Below are positions 7,596 to 15,684 of a DNA stretch of 64,000 nt, in pieces. Made by a program: the position numbers and the translations under genes. Under the pieces are notes generated by a model, which worked only from the letters and a program-made list of their open reading frames with translations, made no database searches and had not been told where the DNA came from. The stretch lies in the NCBI RefSeq assembly GCF_006716565.1, contig NZ_VFPG01000001.1, positions 5,084,001 to 5,148,000 of the forward strand, in the 5' to 3' direction. Position 1 is the first letter of the stretch, and each line of letters begins with the position of its first letter. The stretch comes from Nocardia bhagyanarayanae (GTDB lineage Bacteria; Actinomycetota; Actinomycetes; Mycobacteriales; Mycobacteriaceae).

Positions 7596-8387
7596 ATGGG
7601 CGCCAAAGCCATTGATCCCCAGACAATCCGCAACGTCACCATCATCGGCGACCCCGACGAGACCACCCGAGTGGCCCACCTCCTCCGCCGCCGCTCCGGC
7701 CAGCCCGGCCCCGGCACCCGGGCCACGGTCGACTGGAAGACGGGCCGCGTCGAGCACACGATCCGTATCGCCGCGCTGACGAGCCACGCGCCCATCGCGG
7801 ATCTCGAGCGGGCCATCCGCGTCGCCGACGGTGTGGTCGCGGTCGTGAACGCCGCCGCGAACCCCACCCCGCACGTCGAGACGATGTTGCGGGTCGCCGA
7901 CGACCACCAGGTCGCCCGCCTGTGCCTGATCACCGGAGTCGACCACTCCGCAGCAGATTTCGGCCGCTGTGTCCGCACGATCGCCGACACCCGCGGCGCG
8001 GTCCCACTGGCGCTACAGATCCCCCTCGGCGCCCACCCCACGTTCGAAGGCGTCATCGACCTGCTCCCGCTGTGGGCGCTCGAATCGCTGGCCGCCGAAC
8101 TTTACGGCAGCCATTGGGAAGTCGTCGAGCGGTGGTACGGCAACCTCGTGAAAACGGTCATGGAACAGGCCCCCTCGGATTCGAACGCCTCCCCCGCCCG
8201 GTGCGACATCCCGCTCGACCAGCTGCATCATCGCATCCGCTACCTCACCCGCATCGGTGACGTCGTACCCGTCCTATGCGGTGCAGCGCCCCCCAGCGAG
8301 GACATCGCCACACTCTTGGACGCCATCGCCCGCTACCTGCCCTCCCCCATGGATGTCTGCCAACCAGAACACGCCCTCGACTATTGA
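7596..8387 (+). CDS. orphan EF-G-like GTPase-domain protein without P-loop
   Basis: 263 residues that align by eye only with the GTPase domain of elongation factor G: ATVDWKTGRVEHTIRI matches the switch I region (ATTMDWMEQE...RGITI), ALQIPLGAHPTFEGVIDLL matches PIQLPIGAEDDFKGVVDLV, and VVPVLCGAAPPSEDIATLLD with YLPSPMDV matches the end of the EF-G G domain. The GxxxxGKT P-loop is replaced by IIGDPDETTR, the DxxG motif is absent, and NKxD is replaced by TGVD. Domains II-V are missing. It is therefore unlikely to bind GTP normally or act in translocation. The frame is intact, so it may be a retained pseudo-GTPase rather than debris. Confidence 0.75.
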   Translation: MGAKAIDPQTIRNVTIIGDPDETTRVAHLLRRRSGQPGPGTRATVDWKTGRVEHTIRIAALTSHAPIADLERAIRVADGVVAVVNAAANPTPHVETMLRVADDHQVARLCLITGVDHSAADFGRCVRTIADTRGAVPLALQIPLGAHPTFEGVIDLLPLWALESLAAELYGSHWEVVERWYGNLVKTVMEQAPSDSNASPARCDIPLDQLHHRIRYLTRIGDVVPVLCGAAPPSEDIATLLDAIARYLPSPMDVCQPEHALDY

Positions 8388-8552
8388 CAGAGGCATTCGG
8401 GCCGGCCGTCAGCGGCTTGCAGGCCTTCCAGGTCGCCCACGGCCACGGCCCGCCCCATCACCAACGGCATCCAGCTGCTGGGTCGCGGTACAGCTGGCCG
8501 CAGCACGGATGTGCCGGATGGCTGGGCCGATGCTGAATTGAAGTTGTCCCGA

Positions 8553-9983
8553 TCACGACTGACGAGTGCGGGGCGTGAGGCCGAAGGCCGTTGCGGCGCT
8601 TGCGATGGCGACGATGGCGATGAACAGCCAGCCGTGTTGAAACGCGGTCAGCATCCGGTCGGCCGGGGCATCGAGCGATCCGAGAATGGCGATCAGCACG
8701 GCGACGCCCAGCACATAGCCGAGCTGGCGGGCCGTATTCACCACGGCACTGCCGGTGGCGGACTGGTCCGGCGGCAGATCGACGGCCGCGGAGGCGATCA
8801 TGCTGGGCAGCGCGAGGCCGATGCCAACGCCGGAGATCAGCCAGCCCGGCAGGACATCGGCGGCGTACCGCACGGGTGTGGACGCGGTGGCCAGCACGAG
8901 CGCCACACCACTGGCGAACAGCAGGTTCCCCAGTGCCACAACGATACCCACTGGGATCCGGCTGATCAGTCGCTGGCTGACGGCGGCGAAGATCGGCACC
9001 ATGAGCGGTCCGGGGACGATGGCGAGTCCGGTTCCCATGGTGTCGAACCCGGCCGCGTTCTCCAGCCACATGGCCATGCTGAGGAACCATGCCCCGAACG
9101 CGGTGCAGAACGCGAATACGGTGACGTTGGCCCACACGAACGTCGGCACCCGGAACAGGTCGGGCGACACCACCGGATTCCGATGTCGCGTCATTCGCGC
9201 CACGAACCCCGCCACGCCGACTGCCGCGACGGCCAGTGTGCCGAGTGTCGCCGCACTGGACCACCGCCATTCGCCGCTCTGTACCAGGCCCAGCGACAGT
9301 GCCCCGATCGCCACGATCAGCAGTGCCACCCCGAGCAGGTCGGGCATCCGGCTCGGTGTCCGCCGGTGATGATTCGGTACCAAGCGCATGGCCGCAACCC
9401 CGGCCACCAAGCTCACCGGCAGATTGATCAGGAAGACCCAGCGCCAGGACGCCTCGACCAGCGCCCCGCCGACCACCGGGCCGAACGCTGCGGCGGCGGA
9501 ACTCGTTGTGGCCCAAACCTTCACCGCGCCCGGCACCCGCGTCGGCGGCAGTACGGTGAGGAGCAGCCCTAGGCTGGCGGGCGTCAGGGCGGCCGCGCCG
9601 ACCGCCTGCAGGACCCGGAACGCCACCAGCGTCCATAGCGAGGGAGCCACCGCGCAGGCCAGGCTCGCCAGCGTGAAAATGCCGAGACCGACCAGGAATC
9701 CCGCCTTTCGGCCGAACCGGTCCGAGACGCGCCCCGCTGGAATCAGCAGTGCCGCATAGACGATGGCGTATCCGTTGAGGACCCAGCTCACGTCCGCCAG
9801 CGACGAACCACGGTACGACTCGGCGATATTCGTGAACGCGACGTTCACGACGAATACGTCGAGCATCGCGATGAACGCGGCCGAACAGAGAATCCACACG
9901 ATCGCCGTCGAATGGTCCCGGACCGGCCTTCGTGTCGTCGATATGTCCGTGGCCACGGTGTCTTCGGCCGCTACGCCATCCAT
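8553..9983 (-). CDS. DHA2-family MFS efflux transporter
   Basis: 476-residue inner-membrane drug:proton antiporter with about 14 helices. It shows motif A GRVSDRFGRKAG in loop 2-3, motif C-like AAFGPVVGGALVEASWRW, and LDVFVVNVA in helix 1. ATG 9983 has AAGGG upstream; the longer upstream frame was rejected because it runs through the operator and the neighbouring regulator remnant. It is divergent from a broken TetR gene, with a perfect palindrome at 10052-10067 in the gap. It probably exports toxic compounds and may be derepressed now that the local repressor is damaged. Confidence 0.88.
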   Translation of the reverse strand: MDGVAAEDTVATDISTTRRPVRDHSTAIVWILCSAAFIAMLDVFVVNVAFTNIAESYRGSSLADVSWVLNGYAIVYAALLIPAGRVSDRFGRKAGFLVGLGIFTLASLACAVAPSLWTLVAFRVLQAVGAAALTPASLGLLLTVLPPTRVPGAVKVWATTSSAAAAFGPVVGGALVEASWRWVFLINLPVSLVAGVAAMRLVPNHHRRTPSRMPDLLGVALLIVAIGALSLGLVQSGEWRWSSAATLGTLAVAAVGVAGFVARMTRHRNPVVSPDLFRVPTFVWANVTVFAFCTAFGAWFLSMAMWLENAAGFDTMGTGLAIVPGPLMVPIFAAVSQRLISRIPVGIVVALGNLLFASGVALVLATASTPVRYAADVLPGWLISGVGIGLALPSMIASAAVDLPPDQSATGSAVVNTARQLGYVLGVAVLIAILGSLDAPADRMLTAFQHGWLFIAIVAIASAATAFGLTPRTRQS

Positions 9984-10051
9984 GAGGAATCCCTTCGTTT
10001 GTCGACACCGGTCCCTCAGCACGCGCCGCTCTCCACCGGTGCGCTCAAAGA

Positions 10052-10067
10052 ATACGGTCGACCGTAT
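10052..10067. promoter_or_regulatory. TetR-type operator of the MFS gene
   Basis: Perfect 16-bp palindrome ATACGGTCGACCGTAT, 68 bases upstream of the transporter start and overlapping the first codon of the TetR remnant. Its position and symmetry are typical of a TetR autoregulatory and efflux operator. Confidence 0.6.
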
Positions 10068-10455
10068 GCATACCGCAACATCAACTGCACCAACGGGACT
10101 CGAAGGGCTCAGCTTCGGACGTCTGGCCGACGAACTCGGCATCAGCGAAGCGGCATTCAGACGTTGTTCCGGACCACGGAGACTGCAGCTCGCGACGGCG
10201 GAAGCGGCGCAGGAGGCATTCGTCGACGCGGTCATCCGGCCCGCCCAGCAATCCCCCGCCGGCGTCGCACGCATCCCCGCCCTCGTCGACAGATGGCTCG
10301 ACTATGCCGTCGAGCCGTCGCCGCCGGTGATATCGCCGACATCGATCCCGAGGCAGCCGCGTTCCAGGTCAATGCCCTGCTGAATGCCGTCAACCTGGCC
10401 CTGCGCCTGGGCGAGGACGACAGTGTGACCATGGCACGGCAGGTGGTCGACCGCC
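10066..10455 (+). pseudogene. TetR-family regulator, internally deleted
   Basis: Remnant of the repressor expected beside the MFS gene. Frame 1 retains the DNA-binding part (LSFGRLADELGIS, then LQLATAEAAQEAFVD and ALVDRWLDYAV). Near 10311 the homology jumps to frame 3 with RAVAAGDIADIDPEAAAFQV and LALRLGEDDSVTMARQ, which is the end of the ligand domain. Roughly 60-70 residues of the middle (the usual PGGCFF region) are missing and the frames disagree, so no functional repressor can be made. The helix-turn-helix is also altered (AAFRRCSGPRR). The ancestral start may have been upstream. Confidence 0.75.
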
Positions 10456-10529
10456 CGCGTTGGGCGATGTCTTGCCGGGCGCCGCCGTGCGCCATCAGGA
10501 TCAGGGGCGCGCGCTCGGTGCGGGTGCGT

Positions 10530-10910
10530 CTAGCCCGGTTGGCCGGTGGTCACGCGCTTCGACGCCGAATCGATCACTTCGTCCAGAACATCCCGCGAGC
10601 GAATCAGATCGGCGATCGTGCGGTCGATTCGATCGCGCTCAGCGGTGAGTTCGGCGACCAGTTTCGGTGTGGCGATCTCGTTCGGGCGACCGTCGGAATC
10701 TCTCATGCAGGGCAGCAGTTGCGCGATCTTCCTGCTGTTCAGGCCTGCGGCATAGAGGGTTTGGATGCGTATGACGCGGTCGACCGCCCATTCGCCGTAG
10801 TGCCGGTGGCCGCCGGAGGTGCGCTGAGCGGTCAGCAGACCTTGCGCCTCGTAGTAGCGAAGGGAGCGCTCGCTCACCCCGCTGCGATCAGCCAGCTCAC
10901 CGATCCGCAT
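10530..10910 (-). CDS. MerR-family transcriptional regulator
   Basis: 126 residues. The amino-terminal winged helix reads MRIGELADRSGVSERSLRYYEAQ and is followed by the GLLTAQRTSGGHRHYGE wing, then a helical dimerisation region LVAELTAERDRIDRTIADLI. A single Cys (CMRDSD) is not arranged as a metal site. It is divergent from the SDR gene at 11006 with an inverted repeat at 10942-10955, so it likely controls that gene. Similar layout and sequence to the MerR gene at 11834. Confidence 0.88.
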   Translation of the reverse strand: MRIGELADRSGVSERSLRYYEAQGLLTAQRTSGGHRHYGEWAVDRVIRIQTLYAAGLNSRKIAQLLPCMRDSDGRPNEIATPKLVAELTAERDRIDRTIADLIRSRDVLDEVIDSASKRVTTGQPG

Positions 10911-10941
10911 TCCGCACCTCGCAGGACAAAAACCTTGAATC

Positions 10942-10955
10942 TGACACTAATGTCA
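10942..10955. promoter_or_regulatory. candidate MerR operator
   Basis: Inverted repeat TGACA-CTAA-TGTCA in the 95-base divergent region between the MerR gene and the SDR gene at 11006. It overlaps TTGACA on the minus strand, a good -35 for the regulator itself. Confidence 0.55.
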
Positions 10956-11005
10956 ACTTCTACCATGCCGGTGCAGCGAACACCCCTTCGACCGAGGAGA
11001 CATCG

Positions 11006-11746
11006 ATGACCGAGCTGACCGGCAAGGTAGCGCTGGTGACCGGCGGCAGCCGAGGAATCGGCGCCGCGATAGCGCAGCGGCTGGCCGACGCCGGGGCGGC
11101 GATCGGCCTGACCTACGTCCAGGCAGCAGACCAAGCGCGCGCGGTCGCCAAGCAGATCGAGAACAAGGGCGGCAAGGCCACGATCATCCAGGCCGATCTG
11201 ACCCGTCCCGAGACCGCGGCCGAAGCGGTCGAGCAGACGGTGCGGGAGTTGGGCCGCATCGACATCCTGGTGAACAACGCGGGCTTCCTCGCCTACGGCC
11301 CACTGGCGGAGGTGTCGGTCGCCGAACTGGATCGTGTACTCGCCGTGGACATTCAGTCGGTGTTCCTGGCCACCCAGGCCGCTGCCCGGCACATGGGTGA
11401 CGGTGGGCGGATCATCAGCATCGGGTCGTGCTTCAACGGGCGCGTTCCCGGTTCGAACTTCGTCTTGCAGGCCATGGCGAAATCCGCGCTCATCGGGCTG
11501 ACCAAGGGACTCGCTCGCGAGCTCGGCCCGCTGGGAATCACCGCCACCGTCGTGGACCCGGGCCCGATCGACACCGACATGAACCCAGCCGACGGCGAGA
11601 CCGCGGAATTCCAACGCTCCCTCACCGCCCTCGGCCGGTACGGCGCGGCCGAGGACATCGCCGCCGCCGTGGCGTACCTGGCGGGCCCCGGCGGCCGCTA
11701 CGTGACCGGCACCGCCCTCGCCGTGGACGGCGGATACACCGTGTGA
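11006..11746 (+). CDS. SDR-family protein lacking the catalytic tyrosine
   Basis: 246-residue classical SDR. The NAD(P) motif TGGSRGIG, the NNAG motif, the Ser region IISIGS, and the ending GRYVTGTALAVDGGYTV are intact. The catalytic Tyr-x3-Lys, normally YAMSK in this subfamily, reads QAMAK (codons ttg cag gcc atg gcg aaa near 11465-11482). Without the proton-donor tyrosine, normal oxidoreductase activity is doubtful; it may bind nucleotide or another ligand. ATG 11006 follows GAGGAG. It is divergent from MerR, so probably induced by that regulator. Confidence 0.88.
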   Translation: MTELTGKVALVTGGSRGIGAAIAQRLADAGAAIGLTYVQAADQARAVAKQIENKGGKATIIQADLTRPETAAEAVEQTVRELGRIDILVNNAGFLAYGPLAEVSVAELDRVLAVDIQSVFLATQAAARHMGDGGRIISIGSCFNGRVPGSNFVLQAMAKSALIGLTKGLARELGPLGITATVVDPGPIDTDMNPADGETAEFQRSLTALGRYGAAEDIAAAVAYLAGPGGRYVTGTALAVDGGYTV

Positions 11747-11778
11747 GCGCGGGCCGGAACACCGTTGGTCCGTCTTGC

Positions 11779-11796
11779 CTTGACATCGATGACAAG
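11779..11796. promoter_or_regulatory. candidate MerR operator
   Basis: Imperfect palindrome CTTGACATCGATGACAAG (16 of 18 positions symmetric), 38 bases upstream of the second MerR gene. It includes a TTGACA -35 and shares the TTGACA/TGACA words with the site at 10942-10955. Confidence 0.5.
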
Positions 11797-11833
11797 GTTT
11801 AGCGTTTCGGCGCTGGTGTGGTGAGGAGGTCGA

Positions 11834-12196
11834 ATGCTGATCGGGGAGTTCGCCGATCGTTCCGGTACGAGCGCCCGCATGCTGCGGTACTACGAACAGC
11901 AGGGCTTGGTGCGGGCACGTCGGTCGGCGAACGGCTACCGGGTGTACGACGAGGGCGAGTTGCCGATCGTCCACAAGATCCGGTCCATGCAAGAACTGGG
12001 CTTCGAACTCGACGAGTTGAGCCCGTTCGTCACGTGCATGCGGGCCGGGAACCCGTCCGGCGACGAATGCCCGGAGTCGATGGACACCCTGCGGCGCCGG
12101 CTCACCGAGGTGAACGACGCGATCGACGAGCTCCTCGCGATCCGGGAGCTCCTGCACCGGCAGCTCGCCACCGCCGAATCGAAGGGATACCAATGA
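11834..12196 (+). CDS. MerR-family transcriptional regulator
   Basis: 120 residues. MLIGEFADRSGTSARMLRYY winged helix with the wing SANGYRVYDEGELP, then a coiled dimerisation helix LRRRLTEVNDAIDELLAIRE. Two Cys (FVTCMRAGNP, GDECPE) lie about 15 residues apart, not in a clear metal motif. ATG 11834 follows GAGGAGG. Its stop overlaps the ATG of the F420-type oxidoreductase (ATGA), so regulator and enzyme are translated together and the unit is probably autoregulated through 11779-11796. Confidence 0.88.
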   Translation: MLIGEFADRSGTSARMLRYYEQQGLVRARRSANGYRVYDEGELPIVHKIRSMQELGFELDELSPFVTCMRAGNPSGDECPESMDTLRRRLTEVNDAIDELLAIRELLHRQLATAESKGYQ

Positions 12197-13062
12197 AATT
12201 CGCGATCAGCTACCCGACGCCGTTCAACGGGACCGATCCCGACCGGCTCGTCTCGTTCGCCCGGCATGCCGAGCGGTGCGGTTTCGAGGCCCTGTACGTC
12301 CAGGACCACATCGCGCTGTATCCGGGCGCGAACTACGGCGCCGGAGAACTACCCCCGACGCTGCCCTACTTCGATCCCCTGGACACCCTGAGCTTCGTCG
12401 CCGCCGCCACCGAACGCCTGCTGCTCGGCACCGGCGTCCTGCTGCTGCCGTACCGCCATCCCGTGGTCCTCGCCAAACGCCTGGCCACCATCGACGCGCT
12501 GTCCAAGGGCCGCATGCGCCTGCTCACCGTCGGCCTCGGCGCCCTCCCTGGCGAGGCACAGGCCATGGGCGTGGACTTCCGCACCCGCGGCCGCCGCGCC
12601 GACGAGGCGATCGACGTGCTTCGCCTGCTGTGGTCCGGCGGGCCGGAAGGCGTCGACCATCACGGTGAGTTCTTCGCCTTCGACAAGCTGTGCAGCTATC
12701 CGAAACCCTTTAGTACAAACGAACTTCCGATTCACGTGGGCGGGTCCAGCCGTGCCGCCGCCCGCCGCGCCGGGCTCCGCGGCGACGGCTACTTCGCCGG
12801 CGGCATGCTCGACGAGGACGAGCGCGACCTACAGATCGACTTGGCGCGCAAGGCCGCTGTCGAAGCGGGCCGCGACCCGGCCGCCCTCGAGTACACCCGC
12901 TGGGGCTCGGTGGAACTGACGGTCGAGCAGGTCGGGCAACTCGCGGAACACGGTGTCACTCGAATCGTCGTCAACGTGACCGCCGCGACCGCCGACGAAC
13001 AGCACGACCAGATGTCGGCGTTCGCCGAACGATTCGCTCTGGCAACCTCTTCCGGGCGGTGA
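12193..13062 (+). CDS. LLM-class F420-dependent oxidoreductase
   Basis: 289-residue luciferase-like monooxygenase fold (TIM barrel). Features include SFARHAERCGFEALYVQDH at the amino end, TERLLLGTGVLLLPYRHP, the GRMRLLTVGLG strand, and GEFFAFDKLCSYPKP. In mycolata most such proteins use coenzyme F420 rather than FMN. The start ATG overlaps the MerR stop. It is followed 6 bases later by a hydrolase remnant, so the original unit was MerR, oxidoreductase and hydrolase. Substrate unknown. Confidence 0.85.
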   Translation: MKFAISYPTPFNGTDPDRLVSFARHAERCGFEALYVQDHIALYPGANYGAGELPPTLPYFDPLDTLSFVAAATERLLLGTGVLLLPYRHPVVLAKRLATIDALSKGRMRLLTVGLGALPGEAQAMGVDFRTRGRRADEAIDVLRLLWSGGPEGVDHHGEFFAFDKLCSYPKPFSTNELPIHVGGSSRAAARRAGLRGDGYFAGGMLDEDERDLQIDLARKAAVEAGRDPAALEYTRWGSVELTVEQVGQLAEHGVTRIVVNVTAATADEQHDQMSAFAERFALATSSGR

Positions 13063-13068
13063 CCGACA

Positions 13069-13345
13069 GTGCGCACAAGCATTCCCGGCTTCGGCGAACA
13101 GACCGTCCGAGTTGGCGAAATCGACGTTCACGTCGCCTCGGGCGGGCACGGACCCGCGGTGTTGTTGCTGCACGGGTTCCCGCAAACCCATCTGGCATGG
13201 CGGCACGTCGCTCCAGCGCTGACGGACCGGTTCCACGTCGTCTGCCCGGACCTGCCCGGTGCTGCCAGGCGGCCACTTCCTCCCGGAAGCTCAGCCAGTC
13301 GCCGTCACCGCAGCGATCCGTGATCTGATCACATCGACAAGGTGA
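13069..13345 (+). pseudogene. alpha/beta hydrolase with large internal deletion
   Basis: The first 64 codons from GTG 13069 read as the start of an epoxide-hydrolase or dehalogenase-like protein: VASGGHGPAVLLLHGFPQTH and HVVCPDLPG. At about 13262 the homology jumps to another frame that encodes the very end of such a protein, GGHFLPEAQPVAVTAAIRDL with stop TGA at 13343. The nucleophile elbow and cap domain, some 180 residues, are gone. It is the third gene of the MerR unit and can no longer encode an enzyme. Confidence 0.75.
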
Positions 13346-13413
13346 CTTCCGGCTCCCCCGAAAAGCGACACCCGCCGCAGACGCGGGGCCAGCGCGGTGG
13401 GAACCCGTGCCGC

Positions 13414-15684
13414 TCAGGCGGGTTCGATGCGGGCGGGGACGTGTTTGTGCCAGGGTGTGCCCGCGATGGCGTCGCGGAGGGTGACGTCGGTGAGTTCGTT
13501 GAGCGCGATGCCGGTGCGGGGGCTGTCGGGTAGGTCGAGGCCGAAACCGTTGGGCAGGGAGACGTGGCCGGGTTGCATGCGGTCGGTGAGTTCGACGGTG
13601 GTGACGGCGCTGCCGCGGCGGGTGGTGACGCGGGCGCGGTCGCCGGCGCCGAGGCCGAGGCGGGCAGCGTCGTCGGGGTTCATGCGCAGTGCGCCGTCGG
13701 GGTCGCGGCGACGCCAGGTGTCGTCTCGGAAGATGGTGTTGGCGGTGAAGGAGCGCCGCTCTCCCGCCGCCAGCACGAACGGATAGTCGGCGCTGGTGTG
13801 GGTGGCGGGCGTGGTGTCGAGTGCGCGCAGGGCGTGCAGCAGTTCGGGGATGGCCAGCGGGATGCGTTTGCCGGGGTGCGGGACGTAGTCCCAGGCGTCG
13901 GCGTAGTCGTCGACGGTGAAGGTGACACCGGAGCGTCCGGCGAGGATGGCGTCGAAGAGGGCGTCGGCGTCGCGGTGTCCGGCGCGGCGCATGGCGGCGG
14001 GATGGGTGCGGGCGACGCGCTGGGCCAGCGCCCACAGCACCGCGGCGGCGCGCGCCCCGTCGGGCAGGGTGGGGCCGAGGGTTTCGTAGAGCAGATAGGG
14101 CGCCAGGCCCGCGGTGTTCTTGTCGATGGCCAACAGTGCCGCGAAGGCCAGCGCGTAGGGGCGGCGGCCGAGGCGGGCGGCGGTGCGCAACAGCGCGAGC
14201 CGGGTGCGGGAGACCGCGCCGAGTTCGCGCAGCAGCCGCGCGTAGATCTCGGGTTCGGGCAGCGTGCCCGGCAGCGGGTCGAGCAGCGGCGCGCGCAGAT
14301 GGAAGGTGTTGTGCGGGAATTCCAGGGTGAAGAAGGTGGCTTCCCACTTCTCGAACTGGCTGGCCGCGGGCAGCACGTAGTCGGCGTGGCGGGCGGTCTC
14401 GGTGAGCGCGACATCGATGACGACCACCAGATCCAGTGCGTCGAGCGCGGCGCGGAAGGAGTTCGAATCGGCAAGGGAGTGCGCGGGATTGGCCGATTCG
14501 ACGATCATCGCGCGGAACCGGTCGGGATGGTCGGTGAGTATCTCCTCCGCGATGGAGTTGCAGGGCAGCATGCCGCCCAGGACGGGTGCGCCGGTGACGG
14601 GGCTGCGGCGGATGTCGCGGCTGTAGCTGGCCAGCGGGACCAGCCACGAGTGCGGTTGCATCGCGCCCGGCGCGGCGAAATTGCCGGTGAGCAGCCACAG
14701 CAGTTTGTTCAGATACGAGATGAGGGTGCTGTTGGGGCTCTGCTGCACGCCGAGGTCTTCGTAGGTGGCGACGCTTGCGGCGGTGCCGATGCGGTGGGCG
14801 GCGGTGCGCAGCAGCTCGACCGGAACGCCGCAGCGGTCGGCGTAGTCGGCGATGTCGATTTCACGCAGGGTGGCGACGACATTCTCGGCCTGGCTGGTGT
14901 GCGCGGTGAGGAAGTCGTGATCGAGCAGATCGTCGCGGACCAGGATGGCCAACAGCGCCGCCAGGCACCACGCGTCGGTTCCGGGGCGGACCTTGAGGTG
15001 GATGTCGGCGAGGTCGGCGGTTTCGGTGCGCACCGGGTCGATGACGATCATGCTGCGGGCGGGATCCTTGGCGATCTGCTGCAGGATGGTGCGGGCGCGC
15101 GGCACGCCGTGGGACTGCCAGGGGTTCTTGCCGAGGAAGACCGACACTTCGGCGTGTTCGAAGTCGCCGGTGGTGTGGCCGCCGGTGAGGTGGGCGTCGA
15201 CCCAGCCTTCGCCGGTCTTCTCCTGGGCGAGTGCGGTGGAGCGGTAGCGGCTGCCCAGGGCGCGGCGCAGGGCTCCGCTGTAGGCGCCGCCGAGGTGGTT
15301 GCCTTGGCCGCCGCCGCCGTAATAGAAGATCTTGTCGCCGCCGTGCCGGTCGCGTACCTCTTTCAACCGGGCAGCGATCTCGGATATGCCTGTGTCCCAG
15401 TCGATTTCGGTGAAGGTGCCGTCGGGTTCGCGGCGCAGCGGGCTGGTCAAGCGCGTACCGCCGTTCTGGTAGTGGTCCAGGCGCAGCGCTTTGTTGCAGG
15501 TGTACCCGGCGGAGGCGACGTGGTCTTTGTCGCCGCGGATCTTGGCGAAGCGGCGGCCGTCGAGCTGGACGAGCAGGCCGCAGTTGTTCTCGCACAGGAT
15601 GCAGGCGGTCTTGTGCCACGGCGCTGCCTGGGGGGCCGAAGCGGTGTCCTGGGCGGGAGTCGTGTCGCGGGCGGGGGCGTTCAT
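13414..15684 (-). CDS. molybdopterin-dependent oxidoreductase with [4Fe-4S] cluster
   Basis: 756-residue enzyme of the DMSO-reductase/formate dehydrogenase family. The amino end has the cluster ligands CILCENNC and, 27 residues on, GYTCNKA. Then follow the molybdopterin-binding blocks IFYYGGGGQGNHLGG, VFLGKNPWQSHG and MIVIDPVRTETADLAD, and a carboxy-terminal MopB domain with MNPDDAARLGLGAGD. No Tat signal is visible, so it is cytoplasmic. Its ATG overlaps the hydratase stop (ATGA) as second gene of an operon. The substrate is not identifiable; the partner gene hints at an acyl-CoA or aromatic-acid pathway. Confidence 0.87.
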   Translation of the reverse strand: MNAPARDTTPAQDTASAPQAAPWHKTACILCENNCGLLVQLDGRRFAKIRGDKDHVASAGYTCNKALRLDHYQNGGTRLTSPLRREPDGTFTEIDWDTGISEIAARLKEVRDRHGGDKIFYYGGGGQGNHLGGAYSGALRRALGSRYRSTALAQEKTGEGWVDAHLTGGHTTGDFEHAEVSVFLGKNPWQSHGVPRARTILQQIAKDPARSMIVIDPVRTETADLADIHLKVRPGTDAWCLAALLAILVRDDLLDHDFLTAHTSQAENVVATLREIDIADYADRCGVPVELLRTAAHRIGTAASVATYEDLGVQQSPNSTLISYLNKLLWLLTGNFAAPGAMQPHSWLVPLASYSRDIRRSPVTGAPVLGGMLPCNSIAEEILTDHPDRFRAMIVESANPAHSLADSNSFRAALDALDLVVVIDVALTETARHADYVLPAASQFEKWEATFFTLEFPHNTFHLRAPLLDPLPGTLPEPEIYARLLRELGAVSRTRLALLRTAARLGRRPYALAFAALLAIDKNTAGLAPYLLYETLGPTLPDGARAAAVLWALAQRVARTHPAAMRRAGHRDADALFDAILAGRSGVTFTVDDYADAWDYVPHPGKRIPLAIPELLHALRALDTTPATHTSADYPFVLAAGERRSFTANTIFRDDTWRRRDPDGALRMNPDDAARLGLGAGDRARVTTRRGSAVTTVELTDRMQPGHVSLPNGFGLDLPDSPRTGIALNELTDVTLRDAIAGTPWHKHVPARIEPA

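Noticed and set aside
8388..8552. Continuation of the EF-G-like gene after its stop
   Set aside because: The 165 bases show no EF-G domain II sequence in any frame; only vague coding-like composition.
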